Positions 1 to 8,667 of a stretch of 41,502 nucleotides of DNA are shown one piece after another. The DNA is taken from contig JBDQGZ010000001.1 of NCBI GenBank assembly GCA_040265115.1, positions 1 to 41,502 of the forward strand, given 5' to 3'. Every line of letters begins with the position of its first letter. Position 1 is the first letter of the stretch. The position numbers were made by a program, and so were the translations under genes. The notes beneath the pieces were generated by a model that ran no database searches, was not told where the DNA came from, and saw nothing but the letters and a program-made list of their open reading frames with translations. Source of the stretch: M55B157 sp040265115 (GTDB lineage Bacteria; Actinomycetota; Actinomycetes; S36-B12).

Positions 1-121
1 CGCCACAGGCGGCGAGGACGCCCGCCGCCCCAATCGCCCCTCCTGCGACGATTACCGATCGACGGGAGAGTCCGGCCCCCCGACGCTCCTGCTGCGCTGG
101 TTGATTCGTGTTATTCCCCAT
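1..121 (-). CDS. Tat-exported lipoprotein, N-terminal fragment (probable Rieske-type protein)
   Basis: Only the first 40 codons lie in the window; the gene runs off the left edge. The ATG at 121-119 is 4 bases after the uvrA stop, and TGAGGGC just before it can act as a Shine-Dalgarno, so it is probably co-transcribed and translationally coupled with uvrA. The peptide has a twin-arginine signal (SRRSVIV, arginines 20-21), a small hydrophobic stretch and a lipobox LAAC with the acylated cysteine at 39. This predicts folded export by Tat and anchoring to the outer face of the membrane. In many actinobacteria a short Tat lipoprotein with a Rieske 2Fe-2S domain follows uvrA, but the iron-sulfur motifs would lie outside the window, so that identity rests on position only. 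Confidence 0.72.
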   Translation of the reverse strand, partial: MGNNTNQPAQQERRGAGLSRRSVIVAGGAIGAAGVLAACG

Positions 122-125
122 GCCC

Positions 126-3011
126 TCAGGCTAACCGGGGCTTGCGTCTCCCGCGACTTCGCTGTGGTCCGGCACCCGGAAGAAGCGGGGCCAGGAAGGT
201 TCCCGTATGGCTGCCCTCGTGACCGGCCACCTCCTCGGGCGTCCCCGTCGTGACAACCCTGCCTCCCCCAGATCCCCCCTCGGGACCCATGTCGATGATC
301 CAGTCGGCGGACTTGATGACGTCGAGGTTGTGCTCGATCACGATGACCGTGTTGCCCTTGTCCACCAGCCCCTGCAAGACGAGCAGCAATTTGCGGATGT
401 CCTCGAAGTGCAGTCCTGTCGTCGGCTCATCCAGAACGTAGATGGTGCGTCCGGTGGATCGCCGCTGCAGTTCCGAGGCCAGTTTGACGCGCTGAGCCTC
501 TCCCCCGGACAGCGTGGGCGCGGACTGACCCAGCCGCACGTACCCGAGTCCGACATCGACCAGCGTGCGCAGGTGGCGGGCAATCGGTGGAACCGATTCG
601 AAGAACTCCAGGGCTTCTTCGATGGGCATATCAAGGACTTCGGCGATCGTCTTGCCCTTGTAGTGAACCTCGAGGGTCTCCCGGTTGTACCGGGCCCCGT
701 TGCAGACCTCACAGGGAACGTAGACATCCGGCAGGAAGTTCATCTCGATACGCAGCGTCCCGTCGCCGGAACACGACTCGCATCGTCCGCCCTTGACATT
801 GAACGAGAACCGACCCGGTGCGTAGCCGCGCACCTTGGCTTCCGGCGTTTCAGCGAAGAGTTTGCGGACGTGGTCGAAGACTCCGGTGTACGTCGCCGGG
901 TTGCTTCGGGGGGTGCGACCAATCGGGCTCTGATCGACATGGACCACCTTGTCCAATTGATCCAGGCCCTTGACCCTCCGGTGTCGCCCGGGAACCGTTC
1001 GCGCACCGTGCAACTCCCGAGCCAGGACGTTGTAGAGAATGTCGTTGACGAGCGTCGACTTGCCCGATCCGCTCACCCCTGTGACCGCCACGAGGCAGCC
1101 AAGGGGGAAGTCGACACTGATGTCCGCGAGATTGTGCTCGCGTGCTCCCTCGACCGTCACCATCCGCTTGCGATCGATGGGGCGACGAATCGCGGGCGTA
1201 TCGATGGCACGACGTCCCGAGAGATAGTCGCCCGTGATTGATTCCGACGACTCGATCAACTCCTCATATGGCCCACTCACCACGATGCGGCCGCCATGCT
1301 CACCGGCTCCGGGACCGATGTCGACGATCCAGTCTGCGGTTCGGATCGTGTCCTCATCGTGTTCGACCACGATGAGGGTGTTGCCCAGGTCACGCAGGCG
1401 AACGAGAGTGTCTATGAGACGTCGATTATCCCTCTGGTGCAGACCGATGCTGGGCTCGTCGAGGACATACAGAACTCCGACAAGTCCCGAGCCGATCTGG
1501 GTCGCGAGTCGGATCCGCTGAGCCTCCCCACCTGCGAGGGTCCCGGCCGGACGGTCGAGGGAAAGGTAGTCCAATCCGACATCGACGAGGAAGGTCAATC
1601 GTTCATTGACCTCCTTCATCACGCGGGCAGCGATCTGTGCATCCCGTCGGTCGAGATCGAGGTTTCCGAGGAAATCGGCTGCCTCACCGATGGGCATCGA
1701 GGCGACCTCGGCGATATTCCGCTCGGCGATGGTGACCGACAGGCTCACCGGCTTCAGCCGAGCACCCTCGCACTCATGGCAGGGCACCTCGCGCATGTAT
1801 CCAGCGAACTTCTCCCGGCTGGTGTCCGTCTCAGCCTCAGCGTGACGCCGTTCGACGTAGGGGATCACGCCTTCGAAGGTGGTGTAGTAGGACCGCTGCC
1901 GTCCATAGCGATTGCGGTACCGGACATGGACCTCGGTCGGATGCCCGTACAGGACCGCCTTGCGCACCTTCGCGGGAAGTTGCTTCCAGGGCGTGTCGGT
2001 GTCGAAGTCCAACTCATCGGCCAGCGCATCGAGCAGCCGAGCGAAGTAGTCCGTCACGTGACCGGCGGACCAGGGGGCGACTGCACCTTCGGCGACACCC
2101 AGGGTGTCATCGGGCACGACGAGCTCGGGGTCGACCTCCATGCGTGTGCCGAGGCCCGAGCAGGCGGGACAGGCACCGAAGGGGGAATTGAAGGAGAACG
2201 ATCGAGGCTCGAGCTCCTCGAAGCTCAACCCGTCACGTAGGCAGGCAAGGTGCTCGCTGAACATCTGCTCGCGCTCTGGATCCTTCGGATCCCGATCGAC
2301 CTGATCGATCGTGACGAGGCCGCCGGATAGCCGGAGGGCGGTCTCCACCGAGTCGGTGAGTCGTCGCCGGTTGCCCTCCTTCACCACGAGTCTGTCCACG
2401 ACGACATCGATCGAGTGCTTCTCCGACTTCTTCAGCTTCGGTGGATCCTCGAGTCCATGGATCTCACCATCGACACGGACGCGGGCATATCCCTGCGCCT
2501 GCAGTTGCCGGAACAGGTCGACGTACTCGCCCTTGCGCTCCCGCACGACCGGGCTCAACACGGCGAATCGGGTTCCCTCCGGCAGGCCGAGGAGGCGATC
2601 GACGATCACCTGCGGCGACTGGCGGGCGATCGGATCGCCGCACTCGGGGCAGTGGGGCTTGCCGATCCGGGCATACAGCAGGCGGAGGTAGTCATAGACC
2701 TCGGTGATCGTGCCCACCGTGGAACGGGGGTTGCGGGAGGTCGATTTCTGATCGATCGACACCGCCGGAGACAGGCCCTCGATGAAGTCCACGTCGGGCT
2801 TGTCCAGCTGGCCGAGGAACTGCCGCGCGTAGGCCGACAGGCTCTCGACATATCGACGTTGCCCCTCGGCGAAGATCGTGTCGAACGCGAGGCTCGACTT
2901 GCCTGATCCCGATAGGCCTGTGAAGACGATGAGGGCATCGCGCGGGAGGTCGAGGTTGACGTCCTTGAGATTGTGTTCGCGGGCACCCCGCACCAGCAGC
3001 CGCTCGGACAC
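126..3011 (-). CDS. uvrA: Excinuclease ABC subunit A (UvrA)
   Basis: Damage-sensing ATPase of nucleotide excision repair; it scans DNA as a dimer and loads UvrB onto lesions. The 961 residues match the full family length. Visible are two ABC ATPase modules: Walker A GLSGSGKSS at 32-40 and GVSGSGKST in the second half; signatures LAGGEAQR and LSGGEAQR; Walker B LYVLDEPSIG and IYVLDEPTTG. The second module carries the C-x2-C-x19-C-x2-C zinc finger. The start is GTG at 3011. A -10-like TAGCCT lies exactly 6 bases before it and there is no Shine-Dalgarno, so the mRNA is probably leaderless. I saw no LexA-type palindrome in the 110-base divergent region, so SOS control is not supported by sequence. 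The lipoprotein gene follows after 4 bases. Confidence 0.98.
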   Translation of the reverse strand: MSERLLVRGAREHNLKDVNLDLPRDALIVFTGLSGSGKSSLAFDTIFAEGQRRYVESLSAYARQFLGQLDKPDVDFIEGLSPAVSIDQKSTSRNPRSTVGTITEVYDYLRLLYARIGKPHCPECGDPIARQSPQVIVDRLLGLPEGTRFAVLSPVVRERKGEYVDLFRQLQAQGYARVRVDGEIHGLEDPPKLKKSEKHSIDVVVDRLVVKEGNRRRLTDSVETALRLSGGLVTIDQVDRDPKDPEREQMFSEHLACLRDGLSFEELEPRSFSFNSPFGACPACSGLGTRMEVDPELVVPDDTLGVAEGAVAPWSAGHVTDYFARLLDALADELDFDTDTPWKQLPAKVRKAVLYGHPTEVHVRYRNRYGRQRSYYTTFEGVIPYVERRHAEAETDTSREKFAGYMREVPCHECEGARLKPVSLSVTIAERNIAEVASMPIGEAADFLGNLDLDRRDAQIAARVMKEVNERLTFLVDVGLDYLSLDRPAGTLAGGEAQRIRLATQIGSGLVGVLYVLDEPSIGLHQRDNRRLIDTLVRLRDLGNTLIVVEHDEDTIRTADWIVDIGPGAGEHGGRIVVSGPYEELIESSESITGDYLSGRRAIDTPAIRRPIDRKRMVTVEGAREHNLADISVDFPLGCLVAVTGVSGSGKSTLVNDILYNVLARELHGARTVPGRHRRVKGLDQLDKVVHVDQSPIGRTPRSNPATYTGVFDHVRKLFAETPEAKVRGYAPGRFSFNVKGGRCESCSGDGTLRIEMNFLPDVYVPCEVCNGARYNRETLEVHYKGKTIAEVLDMPIEEALEFFESVPPIARHLRTLVDVGLGYVRLGQSAPTLSGGEAQRVKLASELQRRSTGRTIYVLDEPTTGLHFEDIRKLLLVLQGLVDKGNTVIVIEHNLDVIKSADWIIDMGPEGGSGGGRVVTTGTPEEVAGHEGSHTGTFLAPLLPGAGPQRSRGRRKPRLA

Positions 3012-3017
3012 GTCGTC

Positions 3018-3023
3018 AGGCTA
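3018..3023 (-). promoter_or_regulatory. -10 box of uvrA (leaderless)
   Basis: TAGCCT on the minus strand fits the actinobacterial TAnnnT -10 pattern. Six bases separate it from the GTG at 3011, so the expected transcription start is the first base of the start codon. No good -35 is visible. Confidence 0.55.
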
Positions 3024-3027
3024 GTCG

Positions 3028-3033
3028 TAGGCT
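3028..3033 (+). promoter_or_regulatory. Candidate -10 box of the MBL-fold gene
   Basis: TAGGCT on the plus strand, 4 bases away from the uvrA -10 box and pointing the other way. The predicted start near 3040 gives a leader of about 80 bases, which contains the 10-base palindrome CCCATATGGG (3056-3065). Confidence 0.35.
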
Positions 3034-3120
3034 GTTCCAGGCGCGCGAGGGGTGACCCATATGGGGCGGCCCTGCCTGAGCAAGCGGGCGGGACACAAGG
3101 GGATCGACAAGGGAGAAGAC

Positions 3121-3798
3121 ATGACCGATGAGGTCGTTGACTACGACGGACACGTATCAGTAGGCGGCCCCTGGGCGACCCGCTCCCTTCCCGGGGTAGA
3201 CATCGTGAAACTCGCAGTCGGTCCCTATGACAACAACTGCTACCTCGTCCGCAGCCAGGCAACGGGCCAGGCGCTTCTGATTGATGCGGCCGCTGAGCCT
3301 GAGCGAATCATGGACATGATCGAGGCGACGGGATCGACGGTGGCGGCGATCCTCACCACTCACGCCCATCCCGATCACTGGCAGGCCCTCGGCAAGGTTT
3401 CGCAGGCGACAGGAGCGCGCACCCTCGCCGGTCGCCTCGATGCCTCGGATATCCCGGTGGAGACCGATGTCCTCCTCGACCATGGCGCTGAGATCGAGGT
3501 GAGCGACCTGCGATTGCGCTCGGTCCACCTGCAGGGCCACACCGATGGTTCGATTGCCGCGATCTACGACGATCCGAGGGGACATCCGCATGTCTTCACC
3601 GGTGACTGCCTGTTCCCCGGGGGTGTGGGAAAGACCTGGGACGACCCCGTCCGATTCGCGTCCCTACTCGACGGCGTCGAACGTGAATTGTTCAATGTGC
3701 TGCCCGACGACGCGTGGGTGTATCCCGGCCACGGTGACGACACGACCCTGGGCCTGGAGCGCCCCCACCTCGCCGAGTGGCGCGCCCGAGGCTGGTAA
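3121..3798 (+). CDS. Metallo-beta-lactamase-fold hydrolase (glyoxalase II-like)
   Basis: A 225-residue cytoplasmic metal-dependent hydrolase of the MBL superfamily. The dinuclear metal motif H-x-H-x-D-H is seen as THAHPDHW, with later ligand segments TGDCLFPGG (Asp) and YPGHGDDT (His). Small proteins of this type hydrolyse thioesters such as lactoylglutathione or related small substrates; the true substrate cannot be read from sequence. The ATG at 3121 is chosen over the GTG at 3052 because AGGGAGA sits just upstream and the MTDE...GHVSVGG start looks like relatives. It is divergent from uvrA and convergent with terC (59 bases, no clear terminator). The uvrA-MBL-uvrB neighbourhood recurs in actinobacteria. 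Confidence 0.88.
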   Translation: MTDEVVDYDGHVSVGGPWATRSLPGVDIVKLAVGPYDNNCYLVRSQATGQALLIDAAAEPERIMDMIEATGSTVAAILTTHAHPDHWQALGKVSQATGARTLAGRLDASDIPVETDVLLDHGAEIEVSDLRLRSVHLQGHTDGSIAAIYDDPRGHPHVFTGDCLFPGGVGKTWDDPVRFASLLDGVERELFNVLPDDAWVYPGHGDDTTLGLERPHLAEWRARGW

Positions 3799-3857
3799 GC
3801 ACTCAACTTTCCAAATCTCGCAAGCTTTCCCGTGTGGAGGCGGTTGCGGAGTTCCGG

Positions 3858-4859
3858 TCATTCCTCTGTTTCAGGTTCGGGATGACGTGGTTCGGTGACC
3901 GTCCCGGCGTGCGCTCGGGCACTCGGATCCCGTCGCACCTTCCACCACGATGCCAGCGTGACGGCAATGAGCACTCCCGCGATCACGGCCAGCGATAAGC
4001 CGGTCTCTATCTTGGGGATCGATGCATTCATCTCATGGGCGAAGGTGAGCACCAGTTTCACCCCGATGAAGATCAGGATGATCGCGAGACCGATCGATAG
4101 GTAGATGAGGCGATCGAGCAGGCCGCGCAGCACGAAGTAGAGGGCCCGTAGTCCGAGTAGAGCCGCCGCATTGGCCATGAAGACCAGATAGGGCTCGGTC
4201 GTCACTCCGAATGTCGCCGGGATCGAATCAAGGGCGAACAGCAGATCGGTGCTGCCGATGGCGATCATGACGAGAAGCAGTGGTGTCACCATACGCTTTC
4301 CGTCGATGCGGGTGAAGATCTTGGTCCCGTCGAAGTTCGGCGCCACGGAGAACCATCGGCGGGTGATACGTACGACGAGGTTCTCCCTGGGTTCGGGATC
4401 GTCGTTTCGGTGACGAGCCAACTGGACACCGGTCCAGATCAGGAAACCGCCGAAGATGACGAAGGTGAAAGAGAAGTACGCCAGCGCAGCCGCGCCGATC
4501 GCAATGAACACCGCCCGGAAGATCAGGGCCAGCATGACCCCGAACAGCAGCACACGCTGGTGCAGGACACTCGGGACCGCGAATTGCCCGAGGATGATGA
4601 CGAAGACGAACAGATTGTCCACACTCAGGGATTTCTCCACGAGGTACGCGGCGAAGAATTGAGTCCCCAGGGTTGGCCCCTGCCACAGCCACACCGTGAC
4701 GCCAAAGGCGATGGCGACGACGATGTAGAAGATCGACCACAGCACTGCTTCACGGAACGACACATCATGCGGGTGACGACTGACCGTGAAAAAGTCGATA
4801 GCGACAAGAGCGAGAATCGCCCCAATCGAGATTGCCCAGATCGCCAGGGTTACCTCCAC
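3858..4859 (-). CDS. TerC/Alx family membrane protein
   Basis: An integral membrane protein of 333 residues with about eight hydrophobic segments. It has the two acidic signature segments of the TerC family: KSLSVDNLFVF near the third helix and GSTDLLFALDSIPA in the second half. TerC/Alx proteins are linked to manganese export, to metallation of exported proteins and, in some hosts, to tellurite resistance; which applies here is unknown. The cytoplasmic C-terminal tail is charged (EPRHPEPETEE). The start is GTG at 4859, preceded by GAGGAAAAGGA as Shine-Dalgarno. The gene lies 50 bases after uvrB with its own -10 box in that gap. The gap is too short for a yybP-ykoY manganese riboswitch, which often precedes family members. 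Confidence 0.9.
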   Translation of the reverse strand: MEVTLAIWAISIGAILALVAIDFFTVSRHPHDVSFREAVLWSIFYIVVAIAFGVTVWLWQGPTLGTQFFAAYLVEKSLSVDNLFVFVIILGQFAVPSVLHQRVLLFGVMLALIFRAVFIAIGAAALAYFSFTFVIFGGFLIWTGVQLARHRNDDPEPRENLVVRITRRWFSVAPNFDGTKIFTRIDGKRMVTPLLLVMIAIGSTDLLFALDSIPATFGVTTEPYLVFMANAAALLGLRALYFVLRGLLDRLIYLSIGLAIILIFIGVKLVLTFAHEMNASIPKIETGLSLAVIAGVLIAVTLASWWKVRRDPSARAHAGTVTEPRHPEPETEE

Positions 4860-4888
4860 CAGCGATCGGTCCTTTTCCTCATTCCCAC

Positions 4889-4894
4889 AGGCTA
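4889..4894 (-). promoter_or_regulatory. -10 box of terC
   Basis: TAGCCT on the minus strand in the uvrB-terC gap, the same hexamer as at uvrA. The predicted start near 4882 leaves a 22-base leader that contains the purine-rich ribosome site. Confidence 0.45.
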
Positions 4895-4909
4895 CTCCGC
4901 GGCCCGCGC

Positions 4910-6988
4910 CTAATCCGGGATCGCCGAAGGGGGGGCAGCCTCGGTCATGGCTCGCAGTTCCTTCTTCAACTCGGCGATCTCATCTCGATATCTCGCGGCC
5001 ACCTCGAACTGCAGGCTCCCCGCCGCCGCATGCATCTGATCGGTCAGTTCCGTAATCATCGCTGCCAAGTCCTCGGCCGCTGCGCCACCTCGCAAGGGTC
5101 GTGCAGGCCCCTCTGGGATGACGCGCCCGCTCAGGAGATCTTGCGTGTCCGCATCCTCTCGAGCCAGCAGATCGGTGATATCGGCGATCTTCTTGCGTAG
5201 TGGGGTGGGGTCGATCCCATGCTCGGTGTTGTAGGCCACCTGCTTCTCCCGGCGGCGGTTTGTCTCCTCGATCGCTCGCGCCATCGACGAGGTGATCGTG
5301 TCGGCATACATATGCACCTCCCCGCTCACATTTCGTGCGGCACGACCCGTTGTCTGAATGAGTGAGGTCTCCGAGCGGAGGAAACCTTCCTTGTCCGCAT
5401 CGAGGATGCTCACCAGGGAGACCTCGGGAAGGTCCAGACCCTCGCGGAGGAGGTTGATGCCCACGAGGACATCGAACTCTCCCTGGCGCAGTTCGCGAAG
5501 GAGCTCTACCCGCCGCAGGGTGTCGACCTCGGAATGCAGATATCTCACCCGGACACCCTTGTCGAGCAGATAATCGGTCAGGTCCTCCGCCATCCGCTTC
5601 GTCAGCGTCGTCACCAGGACCCGTTCATTGCGCTGCGTGCGAAGGGTGATCTCGTGGAGCAAGTCATCGATCTGTCCCTCGGTCGGCTTCACCGTGATGA
5701 GTGGATCGATGAGTCCGGTGGGGCGGATGACCTGCTCCACGACCTCTCCCCCACTCTGGGCCAGTTCGAAAGACCCCGGTGTCGCCGAGAGGTACACCGT
5801 CTGCCCGGTCCGCTCGCGGAATTCCTCCCAGCGCAGTGGGCGATTGTCCATCGCACTGGGCAGGCGGAAACCGTGCTCGACCAGCGTCCGCTTGCGACTC
5901 ATGTCGCCCTCGTACATTCCTCCGATCTGGGGCACGCTCACATGGGACTCATCGATGATGAGCAGGAAATCCTCCGGGAAGTAGTCCAGCAGGCAGTTCG
6001 GGGGTGAGCCGGGCTCGCGACCATCGATGTGCAGCGAGTAGTTTTCGATCCCAGAGCAGATACCCATCTCACGCATCATCTCCAGGTCGTATGTGGTGCG
6101 CATCCGTAGCCGCTGTGCTTCCAGCAGACGACCAGAACCTTCAAGTTCCTCGAGCCGTTCGGCAAGTTCAGACTCGATTCCCTCGATTGCCTGACGCATC
6201 CGCTCGGGCCCTGCGACGTAATGGGTGGCGGGGAAGATCGCGATCTCGGTGTCCTCGGTAACGATCTCTCCAGTCACCGGATGCAGTGTCATCAAGCGTT
6301 CGATCTCATCTCCGAACATCTCGATGCGAACCGGGTGAGTCTCATAGACCGGGAATACCTCAATCGTGTCCCCTCGAACACGGAACGTCCCTCGCTCGAA
6401 GGACAGGTCGTTCCGGGCGTACTGAATATCGACGAAGCGGCGTAGCAAGGCATCACGGTCGTGCTCCTCGCCGACCTTCAGTCGCACCATGCGATCCACG
6501 TACTCCTGGGGCGTACCCAGTCCGTAGATCGCCGACACGGTAGCCACCACGACGACATCGCGGCGTGTCAACAGGGAGTTCGTCGCCGAATGCCGGAGTC
6601 GCTCGACCTCCTCATTGATCGAGGAGTCTTTCTCGATATAGGTGTCCGTGGTGGGGACGTAGGCCTCAGGTTGGTAGTAGTCGTAGTAGGAGACGAAATA
6701 CTCCACCGCATTATTGGGCAAGAGTTCGGTGAACTCCTGCGCCAACTGCGCCGCCAGCGTCTTATTCGGCGCCATCACCAGGGTGGGTCGCTGCACGCGC
6801 TCGATCAGCCAGGCGGCCGTCGCACTCTTGCCCGTGCCCGTCGCACCGAGGAGGACGATATCGCGTTCGCCCGCCTCGATGCGCTGAGTCAACTGCTCGA
6901 TCGCCTCGGGCTGATCTCCACTCGGCGAGTACTCCGCAACGACCTCGAACGGCGCGACCGTCCGCTGCAGGTCGGTGATCGGTCGAAT
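4910..6988 (-). CDS. uvrB: Excinuclease ABC subunit B (UvrB), ATT start
   Basis: UvrB is the helicase-like core of excision repair that verifies damage and recruits UvrC. Seen: Q motif (SPSGDQP), Walker A GATGTGKS, the damage-probing beta-hairpin (YYDYYQPEAYVP), DESHVSVPQIGGMY (motif II), SATPG (III), the GINLLREGLDLPE and QTTGRAARN helicase motifs, and a C-terminal UVR coiled coil for UvrC. The first in-frame ATG/GTG/TTG is a TTG at 6892, which would delete the Q motif. Upstream, the reading frame gives the typical RPITDLQRTVAPFE N-terminus, and the codon at the conserved Met position is ATT (6988-6986). An in-frame TAG lies two codons before it. GGGGA sits 6 bases upstream of ATT. The alternative is CTG at 6991. 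The gene overlaps the rpsA stop and yields 692 residues. Gene identity is certain; the start is inferred. Confidence 0.95.
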   Translation of the reverse strand: MRPITDLQRTVAPFEVVAEYSPSGDQPEAIEQLTQRIEAGERDIVLLGATGTGKSATAAWLIERVQRPTLVMAPNKTLAAQLAQEFTELLPNNAVEYFVSYYDYYQPEAYVPTTDTYIEKDSSINEEVERLRHSATNSLLTRRDVVVVATVSAIYGLGTPQEYVDRMVRLKVGEEHDRDALLRRFVDIQYARNDLSFERGTFRVRGDTIEVFPVYETHPVRIEMFGDEIERLMTLHPVTGEIVTEDTEIAIFPATHYVAGPERMRQAIEGIESELAERLEELEGSGRLLEAQRLRMRTTYDLEMMREMGICSGIENYSLHIDGREPGSPPNCLLDYFPEDFLLIIDESHVSVPQIGGMYEGDMSRKRTLVEHGFRLPSAMDNRPLRWEEFRERTGQTVYLSATPGSFELAQSGGEVVEQVIRPTGLIDPLITVKPTEGQIDDLLHEITLRTQRNERVLVTTLTKRMAEDLTDYLLDKGVRVRYLHSEVDTLRRVELLRELRQGEFDVLVGINLLREGLDLPEVSLVSILDADKEGFLRSETSLIQTTGRAARNVSGEVHMYADTITSSMARAIEETNRRREKQVAYNTEHGIDPTPLRKKIADITDLLAREDADTQDLLSGRVIPEGPARPLRGGAAAEDLAAMITELTDQMHAAAGSLQFEVAARYRDEIAELKKELRAMTEAAPPSAIPD

Positions 6989-8469
6989 CAGCTATCCCCG
7001 GTGAGCTTGTCGCGCAGGGCCTGCAGCGCCTCATCTGTGGCGAGCGTCCCGGCGTCCTCACCCGTTGCCTCTGAGGAGTAGTTCGACGGGACCTCACCGG
7101 ACTCGAGCATGGCCGCCTGATCCGCGGTCCGAGCCTCGTCCACCTGCTTGCGATGCGCCTCCCAGCGAGCGTGGGCGTCGGCGTACTCCTTCTCCCATGC
7201 AGTCCGCTGATCCTCGAAGCCGGACTTCCACTCGCCGGTCTCGGGGTCGAAGCCCTCGGGACCGATGTAGTTGCCGGATTCGTCGAATGCCGGTGCCATC
7301 CCGTAAAGGTAGGGATCGAACTCCTCGGTCGGGGACTCACTCGACCCAGACTCATTGGCCTGCTTGAGGCTGAGGGAGATGCGGCGTCGCTCGAGATCGA
7401 TGTCGATGACCTTCACGAAGATCTCGTCGCCGACCTGGACGATCTGTTCGGGGATCTCGACGTGACGCTCAGCGAGTTCGGAGATGTGCACCAGCCCCTC
7501 GATACCCTCCTCGACCCGCACGAACGCGCCGAAGGGAACCAGCTTGGTGACCCGGCCAGGAGTGACCTGGCCGATCTGATGGGTACGGGCGAAGTGCTGC
7601 CAGGGATCCTCTTGGGTCGCCTTGAGCGACAGGGAGACGCGCTCGCGATCCATATCGACGTCGAGCACCTCGACGGTGACCTCCTGGCCCACCTCGACGA
7701 CCTCGGAGGGATGGTCGATGTGCTTCCAGGACAGTTCGGAGACGTGCACGAGACCGTCGACTCCGCCGAGATCGACGAAGGCTCCGAAGTTGACGATGCT
7801 GGAGACGACTCCGCTTCGGATCTGGCCCTTGCCCAACTGGGTCAAGAAGGTGTGGCGGACCTCGCTCTGGGTCTGCTCGAGCCACGCGCGACGAGAGAGA
7901 ACGACGTTGTTGCGGTTCTTGTCCAGCTCGATGATCTTCGCCTCGAGGGTCTTGCCCACGTAGGGCTGCAGATCGCGCACGCGGCGCATCTCCACCAGGG
8001 ACGCGGGAAGGAAGCCACGCAGGCCGATGTCGAGGATGAGGCCGCCCTTGACGACCTCGATGACCGCTCCCTCGACGACGCCGTCCGCTTCCTTGATCTT
8101 CTCGATCGTGCCCCAGGCCCGCTCGTACTGAGCGCGCTTCTTGGACAGGATGAGCCGACCTTCCTTGTCCTCCTTCTGCAGGACCAGAGCCTCGACATGA
8201 TCACCGACATTGACGACCTCGTTCGGGTCGACATCGTGCTTGATGGAAAGCTCGCGGGAGGGGATGACCCCCTCGGTCTTGTAGCCGATGTCGAGCAGGA
8301 CTTCGTCGCGATCCACCTTGACGATCACACCTTCAACGATGTCCCCATCGTCGAAGTACTTGATCGTGGAGTCGATGGCGGCGAGGAATTCCTCCGCGGT
8401 GCCGATGTCGTTGACGGCTACCTGAGGGGTCGTGGCAGGTTCGGTGATCGTGGTGGACAGGGACGTCAC
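6988..8469 (-). CDS. rpsA: 30S ribosomal protein S1
   Basis: RNA-binding ribosomal protein that helps dock mRNA on the 30S subunit; 493 residues, the usual actinobacterial length. Four S1 (OB-fold) repeats follow an N-terminal segment. The first contains GYKTEGVIPSRELS, the second is the more divergent GLRGFLPASLVE, and the third and fourth are the closely related NFGAFVDLGGVDGLVHVSEL and PFGAFVRVEEGIEGLVHISE. A low-complexity acidic C-terminus follows, as in relatives. The start is set to GTG 8469 because GGAG lies 8 bases upstream and the protein then begins like other actinobacterial S1 proteins; an upstream in-frame ATG would add 27 unlikely residues. Its TGA overlaps the uvrB start, so uvrB translation is probably coupled to S1. 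Confidence 0.97.
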   Translation of the reverse strand: MTSLSTTITEPATTPQVAVNDIGTAEEFLAAIDSTIKYFDDGDIVEGVIVKVDRDEVLLDIGYKTEGVIPSRELSIKHDVDPNEVVNVGDHVEALVLQKEDKEGRLILSKKRAQYERAWGTIEKIKEADGVVEGAVIEVVKGGLILDIGLRGFLPASLVEMRRVRDLQPYVGKTLEAKIIELDKNRNNVVLSRRAWLEQTQSEVRHTFLTQLGKGQIRSGVVSSIVNFGAFVDLGGVDGLVHVSELSWKHIDHPSEVVEVGQEVTVEVLDVDMDRERVSLSLKATQEDPWQHFARTHQIGQVTPGRVTKLVPFGAFVRVEEGIEGLVHISELAERHVEIPEQIVQVGDEIFVKVIDIDLERRRISLSLKQANESGSSESPTEEFDPYLYGMAPAFDESGNYIGPEGFDPETGEWKSGFEDQRTAWEKEYADAHARWEAHRKQVDEARTADQAAMLESGEVPSNYSSEATGEDAGTLATDEALQALRDKLTGDS

Positions 8470-8627
8470 AGGGAATGCTCCGAAGGGATGGGTGGGTCGA
8501 CGGACGCGATCCGGCCCGGTGTCCTGGCTGCCACCTCGTGATCGCGGCAAGCCACGAACGAATGTCGATCCAAGACGCCGCGGGACCCCTAGGTCTGGGA
8601 CCAGCGCGGACCCGAAAGCGCTGGCTC

Positions 8628-8657
8628 AGGATACGAGCCGGCGCTCCGCAAGGTCAA
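8628..8657 (-). promoter_or_regulatory. Promoter of rpsA(-uvrB)
   Basis: TTGACC (-35, 8657-8652) and TATCCT (-10, 8633-8628) with an 18-base spacer, the clearest two-box promoter in the window. It predicts a leader of about 150 bases before the rpsA GTG. The leader contains several small 4-bp hairpins but no single strong one; the usual autogenous control of S1 would act here. Confidence 0.65.
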
Positions 8658-8667
8658 CGCGGGGTGG

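Noticed and set aside
3012..3120. LexA/SOS box before uvrA
   Set aside because: No GAAC-n4-GTTC type palindrome; the only palindrome is CCCATATGGG, which does not fit.
3843..3854. 12-mer GTTGCGGAGTTC shared with the inverted repeat at 20413-20424
   Set aside because: Both lie between convergent genes, but repeated 12-mers are expected by chance in 41 kb and no pairing arm is present here.
4860..4909. Manganese riboswitch before terC
   Set aside because: The gap is 50 bases, too short for yybP-ykoY, and holds a plain -10 box and ribosome site.
7153..8541. 462-residue open frame on the plus strand
   Set aside because: Exactly antisense to rpsA; the product is an acidic Leu/Asp-rich shadow with no family motif, typical of high-GC coding DNA.
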